The notes under the pieces: generated by a model
Databases searched by the model: none
What the model was told of the DNA's origin: nothing
Seen by the model: only the letters and a program-made list of their open reading frames with translations
NCBI RefSeq assembly: GCF_002285285.1
Contig: NZ_NSJF01000002.1
Coordinates: 310,001-374,000, forward strand
DNA: 64,000 nucleotides
From: Vandammella animalimorsus
GTDB lineage: Bacteria; Pseudomonadota; Gammaproteobacteria; Burkholderiales; Burkholderiaceae_C
Direction: 5' to 3'
Part shown: one piece after another, positions 55,385-64,000 of the stretch
How the letters are laid out: each line of letters opens with the position of its first letter
Position numbering within the stretch: the stretch's first letter is position 1
Made by a program: the position numbers and the translations under genes

Positions 55385-56434
55385 TCAACGCGCCAGCAGC
55401 GCCACAACCGCCAGCATGAACAGCGCCACGAACAGCGTCTCGCTCACCAGCAACGCCACCGGCCGCCAGCCCAGCGCCAGGATTTTCTGGAACGAGGTTT
55501 TCACCCCCAGCGCTGCGATGGAAATCACCAGTGCCCATTGCGAGGCGCCGCCCGCCGCCGCCTGCACGGGCGCGGGAATCCAGCCCAGGCTGTTGACCAC
55601 CACCAGCGCCACGAACACCAGCAAAAACAGCGGCAGCAGCGGCGGGCGGCTGGCCTGCTTGCCCCCGGCGCGGGCAAAGGCTGCCACTTCATCGCGGAAG
55701 ATGAGCGCCAACACCAGCACCACCGGCACCAGCATGGCCACGCGCATCATCTTGGCCAGCGTGGCCGCCTGCGCCACCTCGGGCGAGACGATGTTGCCCG
55801 CGCCCACCACCTGCGCCACGTCGTGGATGGAGCCGCCCAGAAACAGCCCCGCCAGCGGCACCGGCCAGCCCGCCCATTGCACCAGCAGCGGGTAAAGCAC
55901 CATCACCACGGTGGACAGCGCCGCCACGCCAATGGCCGTCATCAGCGTGTAGCGCTCGTTGTCCTCGGTTTGCGGCAGCGTGGCCGAGATGGCCATGGCT
56001 GCCGAAATGCCGCAAATGCCCGTGGCCCCGCCGGAGATCAGGCCGAACACCGTGGGCTGCGCCAGCAGCCGCGCCATGAGCAAGCCAAAGCCGATGGTCA
56101 GCACCACCGCGCCCGCCAGCGCCGCCACGCCCCAGCCGCCCAGCGCGCTCACGTCGGCCAGGGCAATGCGCGCGCCCAGCAGCGCCACGCCAAAGCGCAC
56201 CAGCTTCTTGGCCGCGAACTCGATGCCCGCCTGGCAGCGGCCATGCTCGGAGAGGAAATGCAGCGAAATGCCAATCAAGAGCGCATACAAAAACTTGGGG
56301 CCGCCGTAATGCTCGGCTACGAAGGTGGCGGCCAGCGCCACCACCACGGCCACGGTCAGGCCGGGCAGCAGGGCGCGAAGGGAGTGGGCAAACGTGTGAA
56401 AAGGCGCTGTGGGCGCTGCGGGGGTGTTTGACAT
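55385..56434 (-). CDS. YeiH/UPF0324-family putative sulfate exporter
   Basis: The 349-residue inner-membrane protein has roughly ten hydrophobic segments and the family motifs VRFGVALLGARIAL near residue 84, GGATGICGISAAMAIS near 138 and GGSIHDVAQVVGAG near 205. The family is annotated as putative sulfate or sulfur-compound exporters; direct evidence is limited. It is encoded between selenium genes, and sulfur/selenium chemistry overlaps, but a link is speculative. The gap to the IPTL-CTERM gene (55138-55384) shows nothing clear. Confidence 0.85.
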   Translation of the reverse strand: MSNTPAAPTAPFHTFAHSLRALLPGLTVAVVVALAATFVAEHYGGPKFLYALLIGISLHFLSEHGRCQAGIEFAAKKLVRFGVALLGARIALADVSALGGWGVAALAGAVVLTIGFGLLMARLLAQPTVFGLISGGATGICGISAAMAISATLPQTEDNERYTLMTAIGVAALSTVVMVLYPLLVQWAGWPVPLAGLFLGGSIHDVAQVVGAGNIVSPEVAQAATLAKMMRVAMLVPVVLVLALIFRDEVAAFARAGGKQASRPPLLPLFLLVFVALVVVNSLGWIPAPVQAAAGGASQWALVISIAALGVKTSFQKILALGWRPVALLVSETLFVALFMLAVVALLAR

Positions 56435-56557
56435 GCGGCAAATTTTATGGCGCGGCCAACGGCTGAAAACCGGGCCGATGCTTGTTGCGGGCTTCAGTGC
56501 CGCACAGCGCAGCCCAATATGTGCCTTTGGGTGTGCCTTTGATGGAGCGATGCTGCA

Positions 56558-58513
56558 TCAGCGCAGCACGTGCGCATCGCGGATGCGGCGGGTGTGGCCG
56601 CTGCGGTCGAAGTATTCCAGCACCTGGATGGCGCGCTTGCGGCCCAGGGCGGTGGCGTCGCGGAAGTGGCGCGCCTGCACGGCCTGCTGCGGGCTTTGGC
56701 GGGCCAGCTCGGCAACGATGGCCAGCAGGGCGTCGATGGCTTCGGGGCTGTAGAACAAATCCTTGACGACCTGGTGCAGCCGCCCCTGGCGCGCCAGCTT
56801 GCGCAGCAGTTGGCGCACTTCCTCCTCGGGCAGCTGGTGGGCCTGGGCCAGATCGCGCACCCAGGGCGGATCAAAACGCCCTGCGGCGATGGCGGGCAGC
56901 AGCCGGGCGGCGCGCTGCTCCTCCTGCGCGCTCAGTTGCACACAGTGGCTGGGCAGGTGCAGCCAGGGGCCGGTCTGCGCGAGCTGGCCTTGCTCCAGCA
57001 GGGCGGCGAGCAGGCCACGCCACAGCGTATCCGGGCTTTGCAGCGCAGCGGGCGGCAGGTTGGGCAGGGCCATGCGGCGCAGCCGGGCGGCGTTCACGCC
57101 CGGCTCGTCGGGCGTGCGTTCGTGAAAGCGCGCCAGCGCCTCGCACACCTTGGCCTGCAGGGCGGCCCAGTGCTGCGGGGTCAGCAGCAGTTGTTCGGCC
57201 TCATCCGCGCCCAGGGCGATGCAGCCCGGCGGCGCGGGCAGGCTGCGGGCGGGTTGCCCCAGCAGGCGCGCCAGTTGCGCGCGGCCCATGCCCCAGGGAG
57301 CTTGCCCGATGAGGGGGGCGATGTCGCCGGTGTCGATGGCGGTCTGCACGGCATCCAGATAGGCCATGCGCTCGGGGCTGCGGCGCTTGCGCTCGGGGGC
57401 GTTGGGGTCGAGCACCTGGCCGCCCGCAATGGTCTGGCTGGCCTGGGCATTGCGCAGGATGAAGCGGTCGCCTGCGGTGACGAAGACTTCCTCATCCAGC
57501 ACGAGCTGGGCGCGCGCCTGCTGGCCGCAGGCGATGTGCGAGCCCTCCAGCGGCACGACGTGGGCTGTGCGATGGGCCGTGCCCAAGTGCAGGTGCACGC
57601 TGGCCCAGGGGCCGATGGGCTTGGCGGCGCTGGCTTCAGCCTGGCCCGATGGGTTGATGGGCTGGGCCTGGCTGGCCAGCACGCGCAATTGCACGTCCAG
57701 CCGGCGCGTGGCTTGCAGCGCCTGCGGCTGGGCCATCCAGTCGCCCCGGGCAATGGCCGTGCGCTCGATGCCCGCCAGATTGAGGGCCACGCGCTGGCCG
57801 CTGTGCCCGGCCTGGGCCGGCTGGTTCTGGGCGTGGATGCTGCGCACGCGCACGCTCTGGCCGCTGGGGCTGTGGCGCAGCACATCGCCCACGCGCACGC
57901 TGCCGCCAAACACGGTGCCGGTGACGATGGTGCCCTGCCCCGGCAGGGTGAAACTGCGATCCACCGCCAGGCGGAACAGCCCCTGGCTGGGCCGGGCGGG
58001 GAAGCGCTGCGCGGCATCCAGCAAATGCGCGCGCAGCGCAGCCCGCCCGGCGTCCGCCGCATCCAGCGCGTTGGTGGCAAAGACGGGCGCGCCCGCCAGC
58101 GGCGTGCCCTGCAGCAGCGCGGCGACCTCGGCCTGCACGGCGGCCAGCTGCGCGGGCGAGGCGCGATCGGCCTTGTTCAGCGCCACGCAGCCCTGGCGCA
58201 CGCCCAGCAGCTCGAGGATGGCCAGATGCTCGCGCGTTTGCGGCATGGGGCCGTCGTCGGCGGCGATGACCAGCAGCGCATGGTCAATGCCCACGGCCCC
58301 GGCGGCCATGGTGTGGACGAATTTCTCATGCCCGGGCACGTCGATGAAGCCCAGCACCTGCTGCGCGCCGGGTACGGGCAGATAGGCGTAGCTCAGCTCG
58401 ATGGAGATGCCGCGCGCTTTTTCCTCCGGCAGCCGGTCGGTGTCCACGCCGGTGAGGGCGCGCACCAGCGCGGTCTTGCCGTGGTCGATGTGGCCTGCGG
58501 TGCCGATGATCAT
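56558..58513 (-). CDS. selB: Selenocysteine-specific translation elongation factor
   Basis: The 651-residue protein has an EF-Tu-like GTPase domain: G1 [14 protein letters not shown] at residues 4-17, G3 DVPGHEKF and G4 NKAD. Two beta-barrel domains and a C-terminal array of winged helices for the SECIS RNA hairpin follow ([20 protein letters not shown] and later). It carries Sec-tRNA to UGA codons marked by a SECIS element. Length is normal. The gene is separated from selA by a gene on the opposite strand, whereas selA-selB are commonly adjacent. Confidence 0.95.
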   Translation of the reverse strand: MIIGTAGHIDHGKTALVRALTGVDTDRLPEEKARGISIELSYAYLPVPGAQQVLGFIDVPGHEKFVHTMAAGAVGIDHALLVIAADDGPMPQTREHLAILELLGVRQGCVALNKADRASPAQLAAVQAEVAALLQGTPLAGAPVFATNALDAADAGRAALRAHLLDAAQRFPARPSQGLFRLAVDRSFTLPGQGTIVTGTVFGGSVRVGDVLRHSPSGQSVRVRSIHAQNQPAQAGHSGQRVALNLAGIERTAIARGDWMAQPQALQATRRLDVQLRVLASQAQPINPSGQAEASAAKPIGPWASVHLHLGTAHRTAHVVPLEGSHIACGQQARAQLVLDEEVFVTAGDRFILRNAQASQTIAGGQVLDPNAPERKRRSPERMAYLDAVQTAIDTGDIAPLIGQAPWGMGRAQLARLLGQPARSLPAPPGCIALGADEAEQLLLTPQHWAALQAKVCEALARFHERTPDEPGVNAARLRRMALPNLPPAALQSPDTLWRGLLAALLEQGQLAQTGPWLHLPSHCVQLSAQEEQRAARLLPAIAAGRFDPPWVRDLAQAHQLPEEEVRQLLRKLARQGRLHQVVKDLFYSPEAIDALLAIVAELARQSPQQAVQARHFRDATALGRKRAIQVLEYFDRSGHTRRIRDAHVLR

Positions 58514-58757
58514 GGTGGAGACTTAATGCGAAAGAGTGGGTGCGTCAGGCCAAATGCCTGCTGCGTGGGAATGCGGTGCTCGTGAGGAATTTGCCGTGAC
58601 TCATGGTAAAAAACCGGCGTTTCAAGGCAGATTACCGATGGTGCGTATTTTGCACTGCCCGGTTTCTTGCCAAATTGTCAATCTGCCATGCGCGTTTTCT
58701 TTTTGCATCGCGCTGCCGCGATTGACGCAGATTCATCCAACCACAAAGAGGAGAAAC

Positions 58758-59558
58758 ATGAGCACAATCTTTTTTGCCCGCCGCAGCAAGGCCCTCATTC
58801 TTGCCACTGCCAGCGCGTTTGCCCTTTGCCTTGCACAAGATACTCGTGCCGATATTGATTGGAGTACCCCGAGCTGGGGCGGCTACAGCTCTGACTTTCT
58901 CACCTACGATGTCAACAGCCGCCTGCAGCTGCAAAACACGTTTAACAACCACAACCGCGTTTTCGGCAACAGCTCTGGCAGAAGAAGCAAAAAGTCTGGC
59001 GCCAAAGAGCAGGGCAAGAAAAACCCGAAAGCCTATCAATACCAATATTCGCAAAGTGTCAGCCAGCAAACCGAAGAAGCCTTCATTGCCAACTTGCTGG
59101 ACCATGCCAAGAAAACCGGCACTCTGGATGCGGCAGCCGAAGCCAAGATCCGCCGCATGCAAAGCTGGAATTTCATCCCCACCATCCGAGAAACCCTGCG
59201 CAAAAAAGGTGGCAGCAAAGACAGCGTGGCCCAGGCCATGGCGTTCTGGCTGGTCATCAACTATGGCACCATTCGCAAGGCGCAAGACATGGGCGTGGAA
59301 ACCGGCAATCTGGTCAATCAGCTTGAAACGGTGATGAGCAAGGACAAGAACATGCTCTCCATGAGCGATGCCGATAAGCAACGCCTTGCCGAAAACCTGC
59401 TCTGGCTTGCCCTGATGCAAATCGTCATTCAGGAAGAAGCAGGCCAGGATCCTGCCGCGCTGCAAGCGGCAGCTAACCAGGCGCGCAGCAATTTGAAAAG
59501 CTTGGGCGTTGATCCGGAAAAAATGACCATTGGTAAAAACGGCCTGGCCCTGCATTGA
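58758..59558 (+). CDS. Exported DUF6683-like protein
   Basis: The 266-residue protein has an N-terminal signal peptide (residues 1 to about 31, RSKALILATASAFALCLA, then DTRA). A basic Ser/Lys/Gly-rich linker follows (SSGRRSKKSGAKEQGKK), then a helical C-terminal domain from residue 110, with NLLDHAKKTGTLDAAAEAKI and AFWLVINYGTIRK. The layout fits proteins annotated as DUF6683, whose function is not known; the match is from memory of the pattern. GAGGAG precedes ATG 58758. It lies between selB and selA on the other strand and has lower GC content than both. The 244-base upstream gap shows no clear promoter. Confidence 0.6.
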   Translation: MSTIFFARRSKALILATASAFALCLAQDTRADIDWSTPSWGGYSSDFLTYDVNSRLQLQNTFNNHNRVFGNSSGRRSKKSGAKEQGKKNPKAYQYQYSQSVSQQTEEAFIANLLDHAKKTGTLDAAAEAKIRRMQSWNFIPTIRETLRKKGGSKDSVAQAMAFWLVINYGTIRKAQDMGVETGNLVNQLETVMSKDKNMLSMSDADKQRLAENLLWLALMQIVIQEEAGQDPAALQAAANQARSNLKSLGVDPEKMTIGKNGLALH

Positions 59559-59606
59559 TGGCTCGGTTTTTTCGTGCAGTGCGTGCGTTTCGTTTCTGAA
59601 TCCATC

Positions 59607-59641
59607 AAATAAAAAATGCCAGTCAATGGCATTTTTTATTT
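59607..59641. terminator. Bidirectional terminator between the DUF6683-like gene and selA
   Basis: AAATAAAAAATGCCA (59607-59621) and TGGCATTTTTTATTT (59627-59641) are perfect complements around a five-base loop. Tracts of A and T on either side serve both convergent genes. Confidence 0.92.
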
Positions 59642-59646
59642 GGGAT

Positions 59647-61077
59647 TTATTTTCCAGAAATTATCTGCGCCAAGGTGGCGAGCTGGGCGGTGAATGCGGC
59701 TTCTTCCTGTGCGGAGAGGCAGCGCAAGTCCAGCCACAGCGCATCCTGGGCGATGCGGCCGATGACGGGGTGGGGCAGTTGGCGCAGCGCCGCTTCCAGG
59801 CGCAGCAGTTGGCGGCCACGGCCTTTTTTCGCGGCTGGGCGCACGGCCAGGGCGTAGCTGGGTAGGGTGTCCACGGGCAGGGCGCCGCTGCCGATCTGGC
59901 TGAACACCGGCTCGGCCTGCACGGCCCAGGCATCGCCCAGCGCGGCTTGCAGCAGCGGTTGCAGCGCCTGGGCCTGGCGGGCGATTTCGGCCTGGCTGCG
60001 GGTGAGCAGGCGCAGCGTGGTCAGGCGCTGGGGCAGCAAGTCGGGCATGCGGTAGAGCTGCAGCACCGGCTCCAGCGCGGCCAGGGTGAGCTTGCCCACG
60101 CGCAGCGCGCGCTTGAGCGGGTTTTTCTTGATCTTGGCGATCAAGTCCTTTCGGCCCACGATCAGCCCGGCCTGCGGGCCGCCCAGCAGTTTGTCGCCGC
60201 TGAAGGTGACGACGTCGGCCCCGGCGGCGATGGTCTGGCGCACCGTCGGCTCGGGCGGCAGGCCCCATTGCGCCATGTCCACCAGCGTGCCGCTGCCCAG
60301 GTCCACGGCCAGGGGCAGGCCGTGCTGGCGGGCGATGGCGGCGGCTTCGGCCTCGCCCACGGCCTTGGTAAAGCCCTGCACGGCGTAGTTGCTGGTGTGC
60401 ACCTTCATCAGCAAGGCGGTGCGAGGGCCGATGGCGTTGGCGTAATCGTGTGCGTGGGTGCGGTTGGTGGTGCCCACCTCCACCAGCTTCGCACCCGCGC
60501 GGGACATGATGTCGGGGATGCGAAAGGCCCCGCCGATTTCCACCAGCTCCCCGCGCGAGACGATGACCTCCCGGCGCGCGGCCAGCGCATGCAGCGTCAG
60601 CAGCACGGCGGCGGCGTTGTTGTTGACGACGGTGGCGGCCTCGGCCCCGGTCAGCTCGCACAGCAGCGGGGCGATCAAGTCGTCGCGGTCGCCCCGGCCG
60701 CCGCTGGCGATGTCGTATTCCAGATTGGCCGGCGCGGTCAGCGCGCGCACCACGGCCTGCACGGCCTCATCGGGCAACAGGGCGCGGCCCAGGTTGGTGT
60801 GCAGCACCGTGCCCGTGAGGTTGAAAACAGCCTGCAGGCGCGGCGCGAAACGGGCCTGCAAATGCTGCCGGGCCTGCGCGGCCAGGGCGTCGGGCGTGAT
60901 TTGCGCTGCGGCCAGTTGCCCGGCGCGCATGGCCGGACGCAAGGCATCGAGACAGGCGCGCGCCGCCTCGGTACAGGCGGCCGTGCCCCAGGTGGCGATC
61001 AACGCCTGCATGGGCGGCGCGGCCAGCAGCTTGTCCAGCGCGGGCAGGCGCAATTCGGGCGGGGTGTGGGCGGGCAT
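59647..61077 (-). CDS. selA: L-seryl-tRNA(Sec) selenium transferase
   Basis: This 476-residue PLP enzyme has the N-terminal tRNA-binding region [10 protein letters not shown], the core motifs [16 protein letters not shown] and [21 protein letters not shown], and the PLP lysine K296 in [14 protein letters not shown]. It converts Ser-tRNA(Sec) to Sec-tRNA(Sec) with selenophosphate from SelD. All four selenocysteine components (selA, selB, selC, selD) are in this window, within 9 kb. Length is normal for the family. Confidence 0.95.
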   Translation of the reverse strand: MPAHTPPELRLPALDKLLAAPPMQALIATWGTAACTEAARACLDALRPAMRAGQLAAAQITPDALAAQARQHLQARFAPRLQAVFNLTGTVLHTNLGRALLPDEAVQAVVRALTAPANLEYDIASGGRGDRDDLIAPLLCELTGAEAATVVNNNAAAVLLTLHALAARREVIVSRGELVEIGGAFRIPDIMSRAGAKLVEVGTTNRTHAHDYANAIGPRTALLMKVHTSNYAVQGFTKAVGEAEAAAIARQHGLPLAVDLGSGTLVDMAQWGLPPEPTVRQTIAAGADVVTFSGDKLLGGPQAGLIVGRKDLIAKIKKNPLKRALRVGKLTLAALEPVLQLYRMPDLLPQRLTTLRLLTRSQAEIARQAQALQPLLQAALGDAWAVQAEPVFSQIGSGALPVDTLPSYALAVRPAAKKGRGRQLLRLEAALRQLPHPVIGRIAQDALWLDLRCLSAQEEAAFTAQLATLAQIISGK

Positions 61078-61150
61078 GGCAGAGTTTGGGGAGTGCTTGA
61101 CTGGGAATGTGATGTGGTCTTGGGTGTATCCGATCGATTACAATTCATGC

Positions 61151-61447
61151 GTGTTCACGATCAAGCAAACGCAAGAGTTCATCGATTGGCTGGCTGGCAT
61201 CACAGATGCCATGACGCGAGCCCGGTTGCTTGCACGCTTGCGCAAACTGTCACTGGGCTTGTGGGGCGATGCCCGGCCTGTGGGCGAAGGGATTAGCGAA
61301 TTGCGTGAGCATTTTGGCCCAGGCTGGCGGATGTACTGCATTCAGCGCGGCCCGGTGGTCGTGGTCATGCTGGGTGGTGGCAGCAAGCGTACGCAGGCCG
61401 CGGATATCGCTGCCGCCAAGGCGCTTGCGGCGCAGTTGGAGGATTGA
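61151..61447 (+). CDS. RelE/ParE-family (HigB-like) addiction toxin
   Basis: The 98-residue protein starts at GTG 61151 (FTIKQTQEFIDWLAGITD). The family segments ARLRKLSLGLWGDARPVGEG, ELREHFGPGWRMYCIQRG and VVVMLGGGSKRTQAADI follow. This is the phage-derived-like Gp49/HigB subgroup of RelE-fold toxins, which usually cut mRNA at the ribosome. An in-frame ATG at 61112 would add 13 residues outside the family pattern. It lies directly before its antitoxin, toxin first, as is usual for this group. Confidence 0.85.
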   Translation: MFTIKQTQEFIDWLAGITDAMTRARLLARLRKLSLGLWGDARPVGEGISELREHFGPGWRMYCIQRGPVVVVMLGGGSKRTQAADIAAAKALAAQLED

Positions 61448-61449
61448 AA

Positions 61450-61746
61450 GTGGTCAAGATTACAGACTTGAAAACCTTTGATGTGGCCGAGCATCTGGAC
61501 AGTGGGGAAGCCATCGCCCAATACCTCACGGCCGTTTTGGAAGAGGGCAACCCGGCGCTTTTGGCCGCAGCCTTGGGGGATGTGGCGCGTGCGCGCGGCA
61601 TGAGCAAGGTCGCTGGAGATGCCGGAGTCAGCCGGGAGGCGCTGTACAAAGCACTGCGAGCCGATGCACAGCCGCGTTTCGAGACCATTCAGCGCGTCAT
61701 GGCGGCGCTGGGTGTGCGGCTGGTGGCCGTGCCAGTGCAGCCTTGA
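61450..61746 (+). CDS. HigA-like addiction module antitoxin
   Basis: The 98-residue protein has a helix-turn-helix of the HigA-like antidote family: ALGDVARARGMSKVAGDAGV, then SREALYKALRADAQPRFETI. Start GTG 61450 is chosen because GGAGG lies at 61438-61442, seven bases upstream inside the toxin gene. TTG 61444 would be too close. It neutralises the toxin and probably represses the operon. Gene spacing of two bases indicates cotranscription. Confidence 0.85.
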   Translation: MVKITDLKTFDVAEHLDSGEAIAQYLTAVLEEGNPALLAAALGDVARARGMSKVAGDAGVSREALYKALRADAQPRFETIQRVMAALGVRLVAVPVQP

Positions 61747-61809
61747 AGGAGATGGCTTGCGCTTGACGGGAGTACGGGGCCCGGTCTGATTTGGGCTTTG
61801 CCGATCGCA

Positions 61810-62418
61810 TCAAGACGGATTGCGTTCCTGGGCAGCCTGTTTTTCGGCCTGCACCATCAAGCCAGGCCCCAGGGCCTGGCGGCCACTGGCGAAATCCTGC
61901 GAGAGGGTGATGCGGTAGCCCGCGCAGACCAGCTCGGCCTCGGCGCTGGCGGGGTCGTAGCCCAGGGATTGCATTTCCTCCTGGCTCATCAGCGGCCGGG
62001 TTTTCCAGGCCGTGGCGGGCAGGCCCTGCTGGCGGCTGAAGCTGGCGACCATTTCGGCCAGTGGCGTGCTGTGGCTGTAGGAGATGCCGCCGGGCAGCTG
62101 GCCCTGGCCGTCAAAGCCGATGACCTTGCCATCTTGATCGAGCTGGATGTAGCCGATGCGGGCCACGCCGGGCATGGCCTTGTCGATGGCCATGTCGGCC
62201 GGGATGACGATGGCGCTGCCGTTGCCATTGCCATTGCGCCTGGCCTGGGGAATGGTTTTCTGGATGTCCGCCAGCGTTGCGCCCAGGCGCAGGCCGTAAA
62301 AGCCAATGTCCCGCGCGGGCGGGCATGCCGCCGCGCTGGCTGGGGCATCGGCCAGCGCAGGCAGGCTCAAGGCCATGGCGGTCAGCAGCAGGGCGGTGTG
62401 CATGGTGTTGTTGGGCAT
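61810..62418 (-). CDS. Exported hypothetical protein
   Basis: The 202-residue precursor has a signal peptide (HTALLLTAMALSLPALADA). The mature domain begins near IGFYGLRLGATLADIQKTIP, a pattern seen in small periplasmic proteins that share a 'lGmtl.ev...' repeat-like fold. Two cysteines (in AACPPA and LVCAGY) might form a disulfide. No function is assigned. Start at 62418 has CAGGAGGA seven bases upstream. The longer open frame above it is not supported. Confidence 0.7.
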   Translation of the reverse strand: MPNNTMHTALLLTAMALSLPALADAPASAAACPPARDIGFYGLRLGATLADIQKTIPQARRNGNGNGSAIVIPADMAIDKAMPGVARIGYIQLDQDGKVIGFDGQGQLPGGISYSHSTPLAEMVASFSRQQGLPATAWKTRPLMSQEEMQSLGYDPASAEAELVCAGYRITLSQDFASGRQALGPGLMVQAEKQAAQERNPS

Positions 62419-62537
62419 GGCGTCCTCCTGATCTCGGGTTTCTTGGGGCCTGCGCAAAATCGCGACGCGAACGGGCAGGCAAGGGCGCAGCATAAGGCTT
62501 TTGGGGTGGAGGTTTGCCCTTTTGCCGCGGCGCGCAT

Positions 62538-63377
62538 TCACCGTTTGCCAGCGATGAACTCCGATGGCGTGCAGCCAAAGTGTTTGCCGAAGGCCACGGT
62601 GTAGGCGCTGGGGCTGCCATAGCCCGATTGCAGCGCGGCCTGGGTGATGGGGGCGCCGCCCAGCAGCAGGGGCAGCGAGTGCAGCAGGCGCATTTGCTGG
62701 CGCCATTGGCCAAAGCCCAGGCCGGTGTGCTGGAGAAAGCGCCGCTGGAAGGTCTTGGCGCTCATGGCCGATTGCGCGGCCCAGACGGCGGCCTCGCGGG
62801 TGTCGCCGGGCTGCGCCAGCAATTGCGCGCAAACGCGCGCCAGCCTGGCATCGGCGGGCCATGGCAGGTGAAATGGGCGATGAAGGGGCTGGCTGGGCGT
62901 GGCCGCGTGGCCATCAGGCCCGGCGCTGAGCTCCGTCACCAGCAATTGGCCCAGCAACTGCGCGCGCGGCGTGGGCGGCTGGGCTGGATCGACCAGGGCC
63001 AGGGCGGCAATGAGCTCGCGCAGCAGGGCTGAGGCGTGCAGCACGCCGTCGTGCGCGGGCAGGGCTGGCCCATGCGCGGGGTGAATGAAGACGCCATAGG
63101 CGCGCACGGCCACAGGGGTATGCAGGCGATGGGGCACGCCCGGGCGCAGCCAGACGGCGGCCGTGGGCGGCACCAGCCAGTGCCCAGCGGGGGTCTGCAC
63201 CCGCAGCACCCCTTCAGCGGCATACAGCACATGCCCGCAGGCGTGCTGGTGCTCGGGCACGCTGTGGCCGGCGGGGTAGCGCACGGCTACGCAGGTGGCG
63301 GGCAGCGGGCTGTGCTCGTGCAGGTGCAGATTGAGCGCATGCGCGGCGCGCTCAGGGGTAGGGGCGGTGTATCCCAT
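62538..63377 (-). CDS. AraC-family regulator with cupin domain
   Basis: The 279-residue protein has an N-terminal cupin-like effector domain (VPEHQHACGHVLYAAEGVL near residue 38, with histidines typical of the fold). A C-terminal AraC helix-turn-helix pair follows, with QSAMSAKTFQRRFLQHTGL and AALQSGYGSPSAYTVAFGKHF. It is transcribed divergently from leuA with 119 bases between starts, so it could regulate leuA or only itself. Ligand unknown. Confidence 0.87.
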   Translation of the reverse strand: MGYTAPTPERAAHALNLHLHEHSPLPATCVAVRYPAGHSVPEHQHACGHVLYAAEGVLRVQTPAGHWLVPPTAAVWLRPGVPHRLHTPVAVRAYGVFIHPAHGPALPAHDGVLHASALLRELIAALALVDPAQPPTPRAQLLGQLLVTELSAGPDGHAATPSQPLHRPFHLPWPADARLARVCAQLLAQPGDTREAAVWAAQSAMSAKTFQRRFLQHTGLGFGQWRQQMRLLHSLPLLLGGAPITQAALQSGYGSPSAYTVAFGKHFGCTPSEFIAGKR

Positions 63378-63496
63378 GGCTCAATGGATCAAGATGGATG
63401 TCCATTTTGCAAAAGAATCTGTCTGTTTTTCTGTAGATGGCCAGATGGCGCCTGCCTACAGTGCCTGCTCTTCATGAACAGACCACTGCACGCCAT

Positions 63497-64000
63497 ATGC
63501 CCATGCTGACCCGCCCCGCCGCCAAATACCCTGCCTTTGCCCCGATTGATTTGCCCGAGCGCCAATGGCCCTCGCGCACGCTGACGCAGGCCCCCGTCTG
63601 GCTGTCCACCGATTTGCGCGATGGCAACCAGGCCCTGTTCGAGCCGATGAACCGCCAGCGCAAACTGCAACTGTTTCACGAGCTGGTGCGCATTGGCTTC
63701 AAGGAGATTGAAATCGGCTTTCCCGCCGCCTCGCAAACCGATTTCGAGATCGTGCGGCATCTGGTGGAGCAGGGCCTGATCCCAGAGGACGTCACGCCCA
63801 TGGTGATGTGCCAGTTGCGCGAGGATTTGATCGAGCAGACCGTGCGCAGCGTGCAGGGCGCGCGCCGCGTCATCGTGCATTTGTACAACGCCATCGCCCC
63901 CGTGTGGCGCGAAGTCGTGTTCGGCATGGATGTGCCGCACATCATCGCGCTGGTCGAGCGCCACATCGCCTTGCTGCGCCGCCTGAGCGAGCAGCAGCCG
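63497..64000 (+). CDS. leuA: 2-isopropylmalate synthase, N-terminal part (3' end outside window)
   Basis: 168 codons are present and the frame is open to the window end. The N-terminus (KYPAFAPIDLPERQWPSRTL) and STDLRDGNQALFEPM, with the metal- and substrate-binding DLRDGNQ segment, identify the long type of 2-isopropylmalate synthase. EIEIGFPAASQTDFEI follows. It condenses acetyl-CoA with 2-oxoisovalerate, the first step of leucine synthesis. ATG 63497 and 63503 are both possible. No leucine-rich leader peptide is visible upstream. Confidence 0.92.
   Translation, partial: MPMLTRPAAKYPAFAPIDLPERQWPSRTLTQAPVWLSTDLRDGNQALFEPMNRQRKLQLFHELVRIGFKEIEIGFPAASQTDFEIVRHLVEQGLIPEDVTPMVMCQLREDLIEQTVRSVQGARRVIVHLYNAIAPVWREVVFGMDVPHIIALVERHIALLRRLSEQQP

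Noticed and set aside
50184-61077. A selenoprotein gene with in-frame UGA
   Set aside because: I checked the ends of genes in this region for TGA followed by a continuing, recognisable domain and found none.
63378-63496. Leader peptide for leuA attenuation
   Set aside because: A short frame exists in the gap but contains several cysteines and no leucine run, and no terminator/antiterminator pair was visible.

Overview
The window is 64 kb of GC-rich chromosomal DNA with dense, often overlapping (ATGA/TGATG) genes. Protein families, codon use and gene clusters point to a betaproteobacterium of the order Burkholderiales, most likely Comamonadaceae. This is inferred from gene content only; there is no rRNA in the window.

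Region 1 (1-12714) is one plus-strand catabolic block: the 3' part of a flavin monooxygenase/old-yellow-enzyme fusion, a short-chain dehydrogenase, a MarR regulator, an enoyl-CoA hydratase, an acyl-CoA dehydrogenase, an aryl-CoA ligase, a five-gene branched-chain-type ABC importer, a thioesterase and a RidA enamine deaminase. This fits aerobic 2-aminobenzoate (anthranilate) breakdown through CoA thioesters. A 269-bp, strongly folded, MITE-like element lies between the ligase and the importer.

Region 2 (13090-20515) has a probably iron-regulated TonB-dependent receptor, the formaldehyde detoxification genes frmR-frmA and frmB, and a macro-domain protein. A small accessory module (phospholipase D-like/winged-helix protein plus VapBC) separates frmA from frmB.

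Region 3 (20811-26414) carries a peptide-type solute-binding protein and then an AT-rich genomic island bounded by two diverged direct repeats. The island holds a collapsed IS481-type transposase, a stray end of the same MITE family, a frameshifted small gene, an orphan PoNi-type (DUF1910/DUF1911) immunity gene and a decayed gcvP remnant. HpnC and a glutathione S-transferase follow.

Region 4 (26508-35076) holds a DUF4124 protein, ETF-ubiquinone oxidoreductase, an SDR, an exported MhpD-like protein, a LysE exporter and a MacAB-like tripartite ABC exporter. Region 5 (35102-46794) is a leucine/isovalerate (liu-type) set: biotin carboxylase, methylglutaconyl-CoA hydratase, carboxyltransferase, acyl-CoA synthetase and a divergent AraC regulator. 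It is interrupted by a partial duplication of the carboxyltransferase gene, a frameshifted lipoprotein and an AAA ATPase.

Region 6 (46996-64000) holds a bacterial dynamin, mutY, metQ, a PEBP protein and a scattered but complete selenocysteine machinery (selD, selC tRNA, selB, selA). Interspersed are an IPTL-CTERM secreted protein with three 94-residue repeats, a YeiH transporter and a DUF6683-like exported protein. The region ends with a HigBA-like toxin-antitoxin pair, an AraC regulator and the 5' part of leuA.
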